Positions 11,671 to 24,030 of a stretch of DNA of 64,000 nt are shown one piece after another. The notes beneath the pieces were generated by a model. That model saw only the letters and a list, made by a program, of their open reading frames with translations. It was not told where the DNA came from and did not search any database. Every line of letters begins with the position of its first letter. The first letter of the stretch is position 1. Source of the DNA: Heterotrichella gracilis (taxonomy: Eukaryota > Sar > Xanthophyceae > Tribonematales > Xanthonemataceae); contig JAULBX010027716.1 in NCBI GenBank assembly GCA_032358255.1, forward strand, positions 124,001-188,000, in the 5' to 3' direction. Both the position numbers and the translations under genes were made by a program.

Positions 11671-11800
11671 TTAGAATTTTTTAAGGGTGCACTAGGGACG
11701 AGACCGCTTTGCTGGCCTAATGAGGGGTTTACAAGGTGCACTTGGTTGCCTGTTTAGGTTTAGGGTGCACCAGGATGAGGCTGCGCTGCTGGCCTAGGTG
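11641..11800 (+). repeat. Echoes of the transporter CDS end
   Basis: The last 30 coding bases (HQDEAAMLA then stop) are repeated in the 3' flank at about 11689-11720 and 11767-11797, each preceded by 'gggtgca' and with TTTAGGG fragments between. The copies have point changes and no open frame of their own. Confidence 0.8.
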
Positions 11801-14002
11801 GGCGGGGTGAATACTAGGTGAACACAAACCTAAACCAGGCTGCCTATTAGGGTTTAGGTTTGTGGTGCACCACAAGGCCGTTGGCAGCAATGGCTGAAGC
11901 AGGTATCCGACCCTAGGCTGGACCAGCGAGCACGGTTGAACCCTAAGCCCTAAGCGGGAGTTTTGGTATCCACGTGATGAACATGTTGAGGAATGAGGGA
12001 CGATTTCACTGCGCACCGTGCGCTGCAACATTGCATAGCATCACGTACAGCGTTGAAACAGGATGTTTCCCATTCCTGCAAGCCTCCGGCAGGGCTTGTT
12101 GCCCTCAAAAGCTGCAGTTGTCCTAAGCTTGAGCCAGTTGAGGAGGGTTGAGGGCATTTTGTCAGGGTTAGGGGTAGGACTAGGCCCAGTCTAGTTTTGT
12201 GGACCCACGTTTTTCCTTTTTTTTGCGGCTAGACGCGCAATGCGCTGCTTGCGCTAACATGCCAAACCAGCAATGTGTGCTAAATCATACCATTGTGTTC
12301 AAGTCCCTGTTTGCCTGCGTGTGCGTGTGTGCTCCTCTTCCATCTGTGCTCCTGTCCCACCTTCACGCCTGATATTTAAACCTTGGGGTTTTTCACAGCC
12401 ACATGCAGGGACGCTCCTTTCCTAATGTGGCATGCGTCTAGCAAATTGCGGCAATTTTGACCTTTTCAGGTGGTAGTTGAGCTCCCTGTTGGCTAGTCCC
12501 ATTTACTGGTTTGGAAACACTGCTCGCCTAGGCTATTTACTCACATGATGGACACCAAGTTACCCAGCTCTTCACCAAGTTGCCAATTTCTGATGCTCTG
12601 TGTTTTCAGGTTGCCTGTGCTGTTTGGTGTCTTTGCTTGGTTCTGCAAGGGGGTGTGAAGTTGGGTTTGTGGCACACTATTTTCGTGCAGCACTGCTGGC
12701 CTGGCTGCCACCAAGGCGAATGCATCCTGCACTCTTCAGAAAGCGATGTTTCAATTTCGGTAATAGGGTTTTACAAATGTGACACCGGATTGGGTACACA
12801 ATGGTGACATTCATCCATGCGCTTTGGCAAAGCGCTCAATGTGCAGCATACTTGTTGTGTTACACAGAACTCAGCACACTTTGGCCACCATTATTCTCTT
12901 GCTGGCAGACAATGTGCTGAGTTTTGCTTCGGAGCGAGAGCGCCCACGCTTACATCAAATTTAAATCAAAACCCTAAATCCAATTCTCCATGGGCTCGGC
13001 AAACTCCTCATGCATGTCCCAACTCATCACAAAAAATTCCAAGATTTCAAATGTGAATGAGCAGTTAAAATTTGAAAGAGCCAACTCCCAAGGGAGTCTT
13101 GTCAACGCCTATTGCGCACATTTGGCCCTCTAGATAATCAGATGCGATCGACTAGGTTGGTGGACTCAGCGGTGAGTTTGCATGCAGCACACAAAAATGT
13201 TACAACAGTCTAGTCTAGTTGCTCTAAGATATGAATATATGCACAGGATTTGACCTCCATGGATCAGTGGATCAAAGAGCTCCCCTCTACAAACTTTACG
13301 TAGCAAGCTCTGCTTCACATCTTAGATGTCTACACATGGGCCACAGCCTGGGCAGCAACGAGGACAACCAAGCAGGCTGACAAGGCCCATGGGTAACAGC
13401 CTGGGATACAATTTTACACCTCACAGGCACTGGCGCATGCACAGGTACTGGCGCATGCACAGGTACTGGCGCATGCACAGGTACTGGCGCATGCACACGC
13501 CATATCGCACGACAGTGGTGTTGAGTCAACATGTTGCTCATTTCTTCCACCAAAATGACTTCAGTATAAGCCAATGTTCGGCTTGGGAAGCTTTTATTGC
13601 AATTGTTAATTCAAATTGTGCAGAATCTCGTTATGGCAACTGTGTTGTTTCAGCCTATTACATAATATTATATTTATGTAGAGCAGACACTCACTCAAAT
13701 TTTTTAAAATACATGGAGTGCCAGAATTTGGACTCCATACTCACTCGGAATGAGTCCGCAAGATGTGTTTCCTTACTTTTGCAAGACAAGCAGTGGCAAT
13801 AGAAAATGCTGAAGGAACACACAAATCGTGGTAGTGAGCCAAGGTTCCCACCCTAAACCGTATCTAGGCTTCACGTCCTGGTCGGCGCCATCTGGCAGTC
13901 CCTGAGCGCCGCTGCCCACTCCGGTGCCTGTGGGTCCAGCGCCAGCAGCTGGTACACCCTACAACCCTAGCCAGGATGCACACCCTAAACCCTATCTAGG
14001 CT
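11801..14002. other. Convergent spacer between transporter and SirB1-like gene
   Basis: No gene recognised. It holds the 3' flanks of both neighbours, telomere-motif fragments (11833-11860, 11938-11955), an 18-bp minisatellite at 13424-13497, and at 13865-13958 a copy of the end of the SirB1-like gene. Confidence 0.5.
13424..13497. repeat. 18-bp minisatellite
   Basis: Four nearly perfect copies of TACTGGCGCATGCACAGG; the first copy differs at one base. Each unit contains the palindrome GCATGC. Confidence 0.95.
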
Positions 14003-14092
14003 TCACGTCCTGGTTGGCGCCAGCTGGCAGTCCCTGAGCGCTGCGGCCCACTCCGGTGCCTGTGGGTCCAGCGCCAGCAGCTGGTACACCCA
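13865..14092 (-). repeat. Duplicated last-exon segment of the SirB1-like gene
   Basis: About 95 bp covering the final codons and stop of the gene (minus strand, 14003-14092) recur at 13865-13958 with few changes, at a period of 132 bp. The copy covers 'gctgctggcgctggaccc' to the TGA. CCCTAAA-like bases (13980-13992) lie between the copies. The outer copy lies beyond the stop codon and is not needed for the protein. Confidence 0.9.
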
Positions 14093-17000
14093 GTGCGCCA
14101 CCTCGTCGCTCTCGCCCCGCCGCTGGTATGCGGTCATGGCCACACGCGCAAGGTCGCGCCACACGCACAGCACTGCGGGTGCGCCGGGGGGGGAGGCCTG
14201 CGGGTGGTGGGTGGTGGTGGGTGGGAATGGTGGCAGACATGGGGTTTGGGGTTTAGGAATGGAGGTGGCCATAGAGTTTAGGGTGCAGGGGTTGGCTGGA
14301 GCCAGGGGAGCTGCATTAGGCATGTCTTCTGTGCAAGAGGTGTTCACATGCCGGGAATGGCCAAACAAACACACACAGGACCAAATTGACAAAACACGAG
14401 GATTTGACAGTCTTCCAGCGTGATGCAAAGGACGAGGAAAGTTAAGGGTAAGACATACCATTCCCTCGAAGACCAGGCAAACATTAAAATCAAGGCTGCT
14501 GCTTAGGCAAAGACGAGTAAATCAAATGATTGCGCTATCACAACCAATAAGCATTGTTTAGGATGTAGGGTGTAGGGTGTAGGGTGTAGGGTGTAGGGTG
14601 TAGGGTGTAGGGTTTAGGTACGTGGCAGCGGTTGCCATGCGTGTGCCTACATGGTACCGTGCGCAGGGGACTATCATAAACAGCAGGCACTTAGGCGCTG
14701 GCATTGCCATGTGGGGGTTTTGAGAGAGGCAATGTGTGTGTGTGTGGCGCGTGGCGTACCGTGTCCACCGCACCAAACTCCCGCTGCACCTCCTCCCCTA
14801 CTAGTATCCGCCCCTTGGCAAGGGGGTCAATGAAGAATGTCCCATCCCCAGATGGCGTTCCATCCCCAGAAATGTGTGTGCTGTCCCCAAATGGTGGCTC
14901 CACTCGCAGGATCCAAGTGGAGGGGGTGGGGGCCCCCGCCGCAGTGCGCCCCGCGTACTTGGCCAGGACTTCGGGGGGCATGTTCATTTGCATGCTAGAG
15001 GGCCCTGCGCAACGCACGCCATGTGCACTGATTAAAAACTGAGAAGCAGAAAAGTGGGAATAGCACTCCGAAAACGGCATAATGCGGCACTTTATTTAGG
15101 AAAGTGATTGCAAAATGCGCTTTCATGCAAACCGATGCTGGGGTGTCATACAAAAATCATAACATTGCAGCAGTGATGATCATATCAACAATGTAACACC
15201 CGTCAGCACACTGCCCACTCCCCACCCCAACCCACCTTCCAGCGCCGCCGCAGCCATGGTGGTTGCAGGCAGCGGAGTCATGGCCACCCCCACCCGCCCC
15301 CCCACCGCCAGGTACATGCAGGCCAGCGACAGGCTCATACCCTTGCGGCTCAGCAAAACCCTAGGCAGCAGCAGCGGATCCAGTCCCTGGTACAGCCACT
15401 CGAAGGGCTCCTGGCGGTACTTGTGGCGGGAGAAGAGGACCTGGAGGGGGGGTAGGAGAAGGGCGGACAGCCTTCAGGGTAAGCAAAACGACACAGGAGA
15501 AATGAGTTTTTGGCCTCCTTGTCCTTCTCAAAAATGCGACCTAGCCAGCCAAGAGGGTGGAAACAGATATTTCATAAATCATTTCTAAAGTGAAGTGGTA
15601 AGTTAAGGACATAAAGCAACTATCACGGTGGTGGGCTGCATGTGGTGGATTTGTTAAATTGCACCAATTGCCAACTCAATCGGACGTTTTCACCCTCACA
15701 CACCCGCAACTGTCTCACCTGAGCACCTGGAGGCGTATATTACAACCTCCGCGGTATGGCCACAATCCTCTTCATACTTCATGACCTCCCTTTCCCCTTC
15801 CCCCTCACCTTGTTCATCGCCTCTAGTTGTTGCCGTACGTCAGACATGGTGCGCGGCTCTCTTTGCCCCACGACCCCACTGAGCTCACCCTTCACCTCCC
15901 CTGCCAGCTCATCCAATAAGGCCACAGCCGAAACCTGCTCAGCCTGCACAGACACAGCCAAAACCTGCTCAACCTGGAGGGGGAAAATGGTGACATCTAT
16001 CGGGGAGGTAGGAGGGGAGGGGAGAGATCATGTCACATACCAACAGCATGGGGAGCTGCTTGTGGCCCATAAGGGCTGCGGCGGGCATGTCATCATTACT
16101 CTATAATCATGGGGGGAATCCAGCATCATTCTGTTACCATTCTGTTCCGACAGCAGCTTTAAAACCCTACCTGCACCCTCTCTGCCTCCTCCTCCGCCTC
16201 CTCCTCTATGGGCGAGGGTGGGGGCTGCGCCAGGCGGTGCACCAGCAGGGCACCGGCCTCAATGGCTGCGGCTGCGGCTGTGGCTGCGGCTGTGGGGTGG
16301 CGGGAGGTGGGGGACACCAGGGAAGAGTGCGCGCACTGCAGCGCGTGCCAGTGGGCGAGGGCCTGGGGTAGGGGCAGGACGTGATTGTTCATCGCTGGAG
16401 GCATTACTGGAGATTGCGTGTGTGTGGGCTATGGCGTGCATGATAGGCCATGCAAGTGTGATGATCGGGGTCACAATGCAATGGATCATTAGCCATTCGG
16501 AGTGTGCTGATCAATTACAATTTTAATGGATGATAGGCCATGTGGGGTGTGCTCACAGTGTAGAGATACATTGATGGTCCGTCATGCAACATGAGATGCC
16601 AGACAGGTGCATTGCACCAATGATTCTCCTCCGTGCGATGTTCAGCAGCTGATAGGGTTTAGGGCAGGGTTTCAGGTCTCCCTCACCTCCCTTGTGTGCT
16701 CCTCTGCCTGTGTGAGCACGTGCAGCTGCGCCTCCAGCTGGCGGAGCACGTGCATGCCATCTGCAGCCCACACCACATCGAATCAAATGACAGCACATGC
16801 ACATCACAGCCACACCACATGACGTCATAAGCACGTCAAAGCAGCGCATAAGCACATGACGTGGCACCACGGGTGGCTGCGCATCTCGCACGCTGAGTAA
16901 CTCATCACATCACACCACGGCACACCACAGGCACATTTGTGAGGGGCAGATGGCCTGACTGCATGGCCCACATTGCCAACGCCCACATGCAGCTTGGCTG

Positions 17001-17263
17001 AGCATGCCCACACACAAAAATATACACATGCCCCCCCACAATAAAAAAAACATGTCCACACAGAAGTATACACCATGCCCCTCACCATCGATGCCCACGT
17101 CCCAGTCGGCTGCGCGCCTGAAGGCCCCGCCCAGCGCCACCTGTGGCCGCAGCTCCTGCACCCCCAGGTCTGTGCGCACAACCCCCACAAGTGGGATGCA
17201 CTGCCGGTCAAACCCGCGCACCACCCGCACCAGCGCCTTGTACAGCGCTCGGTGGAGGACCAT
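14003..17263 (-). CDS. SirB1/transglutaminase-like protein with LYR-like N-terminus
   Basis: 417 aa, seven exons: 17263-17086, 16760-16687, 16362-16171, 15973-15809, 15440-15236, 15004-14760, 14197-14003; all in frame. Residues 4-16 (HRALYKALVRVVRGF) resemble an LYR/Complex1_LYR helix. A Glu/Ala-rich coiled stretch follows (about 60-150). The SirB1 core is seen as EAGALLVHRLAQP, ALLDELAGEVKGEL, then RVLLSRKGMSLSLACMYLAV (about 230-250) and FFIDPLAKGRILVGEEVQRE (about 320-340). The end is the TPR-like tail usual in this family (AYQRRGESDEVAHWVYQLLA, LDPQAPEW). The PGHF-type motif normally following the 'GIPISL' helix was not found. SirB1 proteins have a transglutaminase fold and an unclear role; LYR proteins usually act in mitochondria with acyl-carrier protein and Fe-S assembly. 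The fusion hints at organelle use, by inference only. A duplicate of the last-exon end lies downstream. Confidence 0.72.
14563..14617. repeat. TGTAGGG variant telomere-motif array (intron)
   Basis: About seven tandem copies of GTGTAGG ending in TTTAGGT, inside the last intron of the SirB1-like gene. It is a one-base variant of the TTTAGGG telomere repeat. Confidence 0.95.
16258..16300. repeat. GGCTGC/GGCTGT hexamer run (exon)
   Basis: Seven hexamers within exon 3 of the SirB1-like gene; they code for the Ala-rich stretch TAAATAAAAAIEAG. A length-variable site is likely. Confidence 0.85.
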
Positions 17264-19085
17264 GGGGGGGCGGGGTGGAGGGAGGGGGTGCGGGGTGCAG
17301 AGCCTGAGGGGTGGGGGCTGTGGTCCCTGGAGGTGGTTGACCCTGAAGTGGAAACCCCTTAGGGTTGGGAGGGAGGCTGCGCTCTTGAGGGACTCAAACC
17401 CTAAACCCTGGGTTGGGGTTGGGCTGTGCTTCCTGGGGGCATGTGAGTAGCAGGGTTGGGCGAGGAGGTGGTGGTGGTGGGTGAAGGGGAGGGTGGTTGG
17501 GGTTGCAGGTGCTGCAGTGGGGGGAGGGGCGATGGGTGTGATGGCGAGGGATGGGCACGCTGATACATATGCTTGGGTGGCTTTGGGACGCAGTGTCCAA
17601 GGCACTATTCCCAGGGAACAGCGTAGTTTGCAAGAGAGGCATATATTGGCACAAGCACAAGGGCGGGCGGTTGACAATATGGGCGACAGCGGTGTGTGGC
17701 CGGGGGTGCGTGGTGCATGGGCACTGGTGCATGCATCTTCCTGTATGTTCATACTTTTGCACGCATGCTTCAGTGTGCAATCCTGTATATAGAAGGTGTG
17801 CAGGGGGAGCACACGTACGCTAGCGTGCAAGTTGCTACCATGTTGCATGCATGCATGTGTGTAGTGCATGTGCGTGGTGCATCACATACCTTGGCCTTAA
17901 TATCCCACGAGGTTTATGGCCTTCCTGGTGGCACCTACCGCATGAATACAAACCCACCACTAACTCGCCTGTGGTGCCAGCGCACGTGCGACAAGAAGCG
18001 GTGGTAGTGGTGGGTACACTACCCTATGCCTTGGTGTATGCAGTGAGGAAGCTTGTGTCACACCTTGCGCATACAGCAACCCCAGTACAGACCTGGATAA
18101 CGTTCCCAACGCTATATTGTGCTGCCAAGGAACGAGGCCAAACACGCCACAGGCTGTGGGCAGGGCTAGGTGGGCCACAAAACCCTCACGGCGCCCACTG
18201 CGTAGGGTTTCCCTACCCCACGGCATGCAGCTTCCAGTTTCTGGAACCGTTCAAAGGCCACCCTTGGCCAACCCAAAGGTCGGAGAGTACCCGCATTCAA
18301 AGGGAACAAGTGCAGGTACTGGTGACCAGTTTTCCCATTTGGCTGGCTATGCACAGGCACCCTGTCGGCAACCATGGACGGCGAAGTTGGGCTGCAGCCA
18401 TACGGGGGCCGTTCAGCAAACAGCTAGCTGCTGCAGCTCCTCCTGCGTTTCATTCACCTGCAAATACCTGAGGTAAGCACGCTTGTGTTGGCGGCGGATA
18501 GGGCTGCGCCGTTGAGTCGCCGTTGGGTCCTGACGTCCGTTCACACGACAACGTATATGCAGCGTGTAGGCAGCTTGTGTATGCAGGCAGTGCGTGTCGT
18601 GTAGGCTGCGTCGCTATGCATATATGCCGGCGGTCCTGACACACTGAATAGATGCAGCGCAACGCACCAAACGGACTCAAATGCACCGAGGCCGGGTGCA
18701 AGTGGGCATGTGCATGCATATATACAGGAATTGTGACAGGGGCCGCCCGCCATGCACTCCTGATATATCACTAGCCAGCTGCCACCTCCGTGTAAAATCT
18801 ATCAACAACATCCTTTTGGTGCATGTATGCCACTGGGTCGACGCACGTATGATATACACATACCACGCACACTCCCTACAGTGGCGAGTCGGTCCATGCC
18901 TTGCAAACTACTTGAGACCTATATAAGCCGCCACAACCCCTGTATTTCAGTCAGACTACCTCCCAGCGACTCCCCGAGCGTGGAGCCACAGTCCGTAACT
19001 GGGGCTGCAGCGTTGGAACCACACTTCAGTAATATTCCTGTTGGCACAAGCTTTGAAACCCTCGCTAGGCCGGCCACCCGCCACT
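17264..19085. other. Divergent spacer, promoters of two genes
   Basis: No gene recognised; long frames here, including a 319-codon frame running into the neighbour on the minus strand, are read-through of low-complexity sequence. Rich in GCATGC/TGCATG palindromes (17722-17900, 18608-18725). It separates the starts of the SirB1-like (-) and zinc-finger (+) genes. Confidence 0.5.
18919..18927 (+). promoter_or_regulatory. TATA box candidate for the zinc-finger gene
   Basis: TATATAAG at 18920-18927, about 160 bp before the ATG at 19086, in 'gacctatataagccgcc'. Spacing fits a core promoter with a 5'UTR of about 130 bases. Confidence 0.45.
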
Positions 19086-22000
19086 ATGGACGACATCAGC
19101 TTCATCGCGCACCTGCTGTCCAACACCACTGTGGCCACAAGCAGCGCCAGTGGGCAGCCTGCTTCGGAGGAGCCACCTGCCAGGCGCGGCCTGCTGCACA
19201 GGTAGGTATTTAGGGTTTAGGGTTGAGCGTCAAGGGTTTCGTTGGTATCGTGCAGCCAGGCCCCCTCAGAGGACCCACGTGCCAGGCACGGCCCTGCTGC
19301 ACAGGCAAGGGTTCAGGGTTTAGGGTTTAGGCTTTTTTAGAGTCTAGTTGAATGCATGCCAGCCGTAAGCCAGGTGAGCAGTCACCCCTGCACAGGCCTT
19401 GCACCACTAACGTGTAGCCTCCTGGCATTTCTGAACATGCAGAATTCCGTTGTTAAGGAGAAAAAGGCAGCTTTGGGGTTTATAGTTTTGAACTCAAAGC
19501 ACAATATAATTAATTTGGGCTGGCCGGTTCCTGTGCGCAGGTTGGATGCGGCAGGGGCCAGGGGCCACCGCCAGGGAAGGAAACGCAGCGCGAACACGCA
19601 TAGGGAGTCGCCACCAGCGGACCACAGCGGTGGGTCGCCCAGCAGCAAAGTCACGAGGACCAGCCCCCAGCACGCCAGTCCCAGGAACGTGGTCCCCAGC
19701 CGATACCCTAGGCACGCGCCGCGGAACCCTAGTGGGCTCCCTCCCCGCGGGCCGGACCTGCGCCCCACCCCCATGCAGATGGAGGGAGGGGGGGGAGGAG
19801 TGGGGGGTGGGGGTGAGGGGGGGGGAAGGGCTGCCAGTCACTCCCTCGCTGGCCCAGGCCCCGCTCGTGGCAACGCACACAGATACACCCACCACCACCA
19901 CCACCACCACCACCTGCCTCCGCCTCCGCCGGAGCTGCAGCAGCTTGGCAAAAAGTGCGTGTGTGGCTGTGCATGGGTATCTGTGTTGCACATGTATGCA
20001 TGCAGGTATGTGTGCATGTGTTTGTGTGCATCAGGATGCTGTGTACATTTGTGTAAATGCACATGTGTGTGTGTACGGCGTGCGCCTGTGTATGTGTACC
20101 TGACCTGCAAACAGGATGCTCCAATGCCTGCTACGCGTTGCACCAACATGCCTGTCAGCTTATGCCCACCTATACCAGTGTACCAGCAAATCATTTCCAT
20201 GCCCACCCCACCCGCACCCACACACATCCCCACCGCCTTTATCCTCGTGCAACAAAGCATGAATATGAATGCTGTATATGCACATGATTTCTGTAGATGC
20301 AGACCGGGTGGTGGCTCCGCAAACGAACACTTCCACAGCCCCTGTGTGAGTGACACGTGGCGTGACTGCACGCAGGGGCCAGTACTGCAGCTTGTGCGGC
20401 GTGTGGGTGGGGGGCGGGGAGGGGGGCTGGCGGGTGCATGTGGGCGGCATCCGGCACCAGCGCCAGGCAGTGTCTGTGCGCCTGCATGGGGAGACGGGGC
20501 ACCTGGTGGTGTCGGCATTTGAGGCGCTGCCAGGTGGGTGGAAGGGGGCATGATTTAGGCCCCTGTATAAAGGTGCAAGGTGGAGGAAAGGGGGGTGGCC
20601 CATTTAGGTCCCTGTGGTGTGTGGGCATGTGAGGGGCGCCCAGGTGGGGGAATAGGGGAGGGGAAGGGCCGCAATGTAGGTCCCTGGTGTTGCTGCCACC
20701 ACATTGTTCCACGGCACTTCACCACCCTGCTGCATCATCACCCCACCCCCACTGTTGTATGCCGGAATGCATGCAAGTACTGCAATGTCCCCGAATTTTG
20801 TATTTATGTGCATTTCATGCTCCCTTTCGTTTCAAAGAAGTGACTTGACCCCGCACACACACTGCCAGGCCCCTCCGATCCAGTGCATCGCCTGGTGGGT
20901 AGTAAAGGCGCGGGGGGGTTTGCTCACTCGCCACTGCTGGCGCCCCCAACCGCCCCCCACCCGGGCCCCCAGCAAGTGCCCGAGGGGGTAAGAGCTCTTC
21001 ACCTGCACCTGCGCAAGGAGTTGGTCAACACATGTGGGGGTCTGCTCAACTCAGGTGGGGAGAGTGGGTTCAGGGTCTAGGGTCTGAGGTGTAGGGCTTA
21101 GGAGGAAGCTGAGTACAAACATGTTTGGAAGTTGCAGCATCCATGTGTGGTTGGGGTATCTGCCCAATTTGGGTAGTCCCATAATTTACCCCATTAGGGC
21201 CACAGCCCATTTCCAAGCTAGTCACCTACCAACCCAAAAACCCTTCTGTAGGGTACAACGAGGCCCTGCAGCTGCTGGGCCTTGGCAAGCTGCAGCGCGC
21301 ATGCGAGCGCCCAAACCCTCAAGGTGTGCAAAGGGTCGAGGAGCAAGGGGGTGCCGTCAGGGTCAGGGTACGGGGCCTGGCGGGTGCTGAGCTGGCAGGT
21401 GCACTGTTTCACCTGGACCTATCGCAATGCACCACGCTGGAGATTGAAGGTAGGCCAGTTGTAGGGTCTGGAAAGCATTGGGTTCCTATCATAGTAAGGA
21501 TGCAAAAACACATTTAGTGTTTCAATTATGATGTATTCCTCCTTTTGAGTAGATACATGCAGTACAGTATTATTCTGTTCTTGACGCTACACATTGGTGT
21601 ACTGTTTTAGTAAAGAGTTCCCTGTGCTAACAAGCGTAAAAGTATATTGGAGCGCAAGTGCAGCACGTGCTGCACACCTGGTAAAGAGTGCCCTAATGTA
21701 CAATCTTCCCTGGCACCGCCCCCCCCTCATCCCCAACCCCTCAACACCCGCCTCCACCCACCACACCCCTCACCCCGCAGCCGCGGCCCAGTCCCGCGCC
21801 CAAGCAATCGCAGCAAGCGCTGTGCTCTGCCACCTGGCGAGGCGCCACCTGGCACACAGCCACACACCCCACCACTTGGTGCTGGACCTGTGCAGGGCAC
21901 TGGTGGCTGTGGGGGGCGCCCACCCCTGGCCCACCCAGCAGCAGCCGGTGGGGTGGCCCATGCGGGGGGTGGTGGAGGACGCGCTGCGGCAGGCGATGGA

Positions 22001-22529
22001 GACCAACAGGGGCCTCAGGTGCGAGGGGTGGGATGGGTGTAAAATGGCCATCAATTATAGTGGTTGTGTTCTTGGGTCCAGTGGGTTTCCGGGCGGAATA
22101 GGCCCTCCCTGGCTCATTTCCACCAAACGCCTTGCCGCAAAAAGTGTGTGCAAAGGGCGAGAGTAGCCATCCATGCAAGTCACCCCTTGACCCCCCACCC
22201 CCCCCACTCCCCACAGGCTGGTGACGCTCCGCCTGCCCGTCCTCACCGCCCCCCTCCCCCCCACCGACCCCGCCCTCCCCGGCTCCACCCTCCACTCCTC
22301 CATCACAGCCCCCTCCGCCCAGGCGCGCCGCGAGGCCTGGCTCGCCACCCGCATGGCGGTGCTCATGGGTACCCACGCACGGGTGGGGGGTCAAAGCCCT
22401 TTAAACACCCTTCCACAGCCGCTGGTGCAGGCGGTGCTGGAGGGGGTGGAGGTGGAGGGGGGGGTGGAGGTGGTGGTTGAGTGGGTGCTGCAGGCGATGC
22501 AGGGGCCGGGGATGTTCGGATTTGCGTAG
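19086..22529 (+). CDS. Unknown protein with one U1/matrin-type C2H2 zinc finger
   Basis: 540 aa, seven exons: 19086-19201, 19541-19954, 20376-20533, 20869-21054, 21252-21449, 21781-22018, 22217-22529, all in frame. Residues 1-39 begin MDDISFIAHLLSNTTVATSS. Residues 40-175 are basic, Ser/Pro-rich and disordered, with a GGGGVGGGGEGGG run and nine consecutive His-rich residues before LPPPPPELQQLGKK. The finger at about 180-207 is YCSLC then HVGGIRHQR, spacing C-x2-C-x13-H-x5-H, as in zf-U1/zf-met proteins that bind RNA. The C-terminal half has repeated Leu-rich pieces (LHLHLRKEL, LFHLDLSQCTTLEIEG, LVTLRLPVL) that could be LRR-like, which is tentative. The last exon includes a possible short intron (22369-22420), but removing it would shift the frame, so it is kept as coding. 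Role unknown; a nuclear RNA-related job is only a guess from the finger. The exon 1 donor is echoed at 19267-19307. Confidence 0.6.
19168..19340 (+). repeat. Echo of the exon 1 donor of the zinc-finger gene
   Basis: The exon 1 end 'gccaggcgcggcctgctgca' (19180-19201) recurs as 'gccaggcacggccctgctgc' at 19281-19302. Both are followed by TTTAGGG repeats (19210-19225 and 19316-19330). Confidence 0.85.
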
Positions 22530-24030
22530 GCGTGAAGGGTGGGGCATGGAGTGGTCGCTTGGTCTCTACATATGACTCGGGTTTAGGGTTTGATGTTAAG
22601 GGCATTGCAGTGGTCGCATGGTCCAGGTCCCTTTCATGCGTGATGGATGGCACTGGCACGGGTTACGACCTTGTACAATATGCGTATGAGTGTGCGACGT
22701 GCGGCCCTAACTCCGCGTTAAAAGGTTTGTGCGTTCCCTTCCTTATTTCCTGCATGCATTTTTTCAAGGCATGGGTGAGCAAGGCAGGCACATTTTTGCC
22801 AGCTAAGTCAGATAACAACTCGATATGAGATTTCCCTTGAGCATTTCAGGGTCCCAGGGATAATTTCTGTGGGCTCCACATAACTTGGCAGTGCATTGCC
22901 AATGGTTAGAACTAACGAATCTGATATAGCATGATCAGCAGTCTGTTCCTTTCGCTGAAAACCTGTTGCAGCAGCTGCTGCTGTACAGACGTCAGTCAGT
23001 AGGTGGCAAGCAAGTCTTCAGGTCAGGTCCCAGTGAGTAACCAGTGTTAATAACATAATATTATGCGCTTTTCACATCCAAATGATTGTAAACAACTAAT
23101 CTTGAAGCCAACTTGGCATACTCTAGATTTTCCGTCATGTTGATTGCAGTCCGTGCAGCTTCTTCATCTTAATGGCGATTGCAAGCGCAGCCCTTGGCGC
23201 TTTGGCCGTGGCGCACAGCACACATACGTATACTATCATTTGTCATCGTGTTTTCACGGGTACTACTGAGCAGCACTGTAACTGTTACAGTCATTGTTGT
23301 TAGTTTAACTTCAATTGGTTTAAATTGATGTCCTTGTCAGATTGAAATTCACCATTCAATGCCATTACATGCATATGCCCCCACACAGTGACTGTCAGTC
23401 TGTTTGGCAGCAGCGACTTGAAAATGTCTGATGTGGATAAATATCATACTGGTGACACCCTGTGATCCAATCATTGTGAGATTGTGGCCACCGCCGTGAT
23501 TGTCGTTCATGTGCACCTCGTGACCTTCGAGAAGTTCCATTCATGCACTGCATGATGTTTGGCAGGGATGGCCCTGCCTGCGTGCCAACACAATAAATCA
23601 CAACCATAATGATTACCGAGAATGACAATTGTCTAATCATGAGTAATTGCGGATAGCTGATGAAATACTACCCGGGTGACAGATTCTGAAACTACAAGCC
23701 AATCCTCTACTAATTTGTCCGCGTCTATGCCCCTCGCATTAAAACTCCATTATTCAACCAGGGAAGAATGACTCCGCAACATGGGTGTGTATTATGCTTC
23801 CTGACCTGCTATACTACATCATACCTACCATGGACCCGCGGGCACATGCACATGTGTACACGCGTCTCAACAATCTCCATCCAAATACAATCCCCTCCCG
23901 TCCCAAACCCCGCTCCCAGACCTCACGCGAACCCTCAAAACCTAAAACAACCCCTGAAACTGTACTTTCATGTTGTAAATAGAAATGGAGAGGGCCCGCA
24001 AGTGGAGTGGCCCCTACATTAAACCACCAT
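22530..24030. other. Convergent spacer
   Basis: 3' flanks of the zinc-finger gene (+) and the exchanger (-). No gene, array or repeat of note; the middle part (22860-23700) is AT-richer and lacks telomere motifs. Confidence 0.5.

Noticed and set aside
13424-13497. Possible CRISPR-like array
   Set aside because: It is a head-to-tail minisatellite without spacers, in a eukaryotic genome.
16910-17869. 319-codon open frame on the minus strand
   Set aside because: Only its middle (17263-17086) is a coding exon of the SirB1-like gene; the rest reads through promoter and intron DNA of low complexity.
19356-20522. 388-codon open frame on the plus strand
   Set aside because: It spans exon 2 of the zinc-finger gene plus introns, and no splice-consistent protein uses its full length.
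19838-20551. 237-codon open frame on the minus strand
   Set aside because: Antisense shadow of the GC-rich, CAC-repeat exon and its intron.
22369-22420. Short intron in the last exon of the zinc-finger gene
   Set aside because: GT and AG are present, but removal would shift the frame into Gly-only codons; reading through keeps a plausible end.
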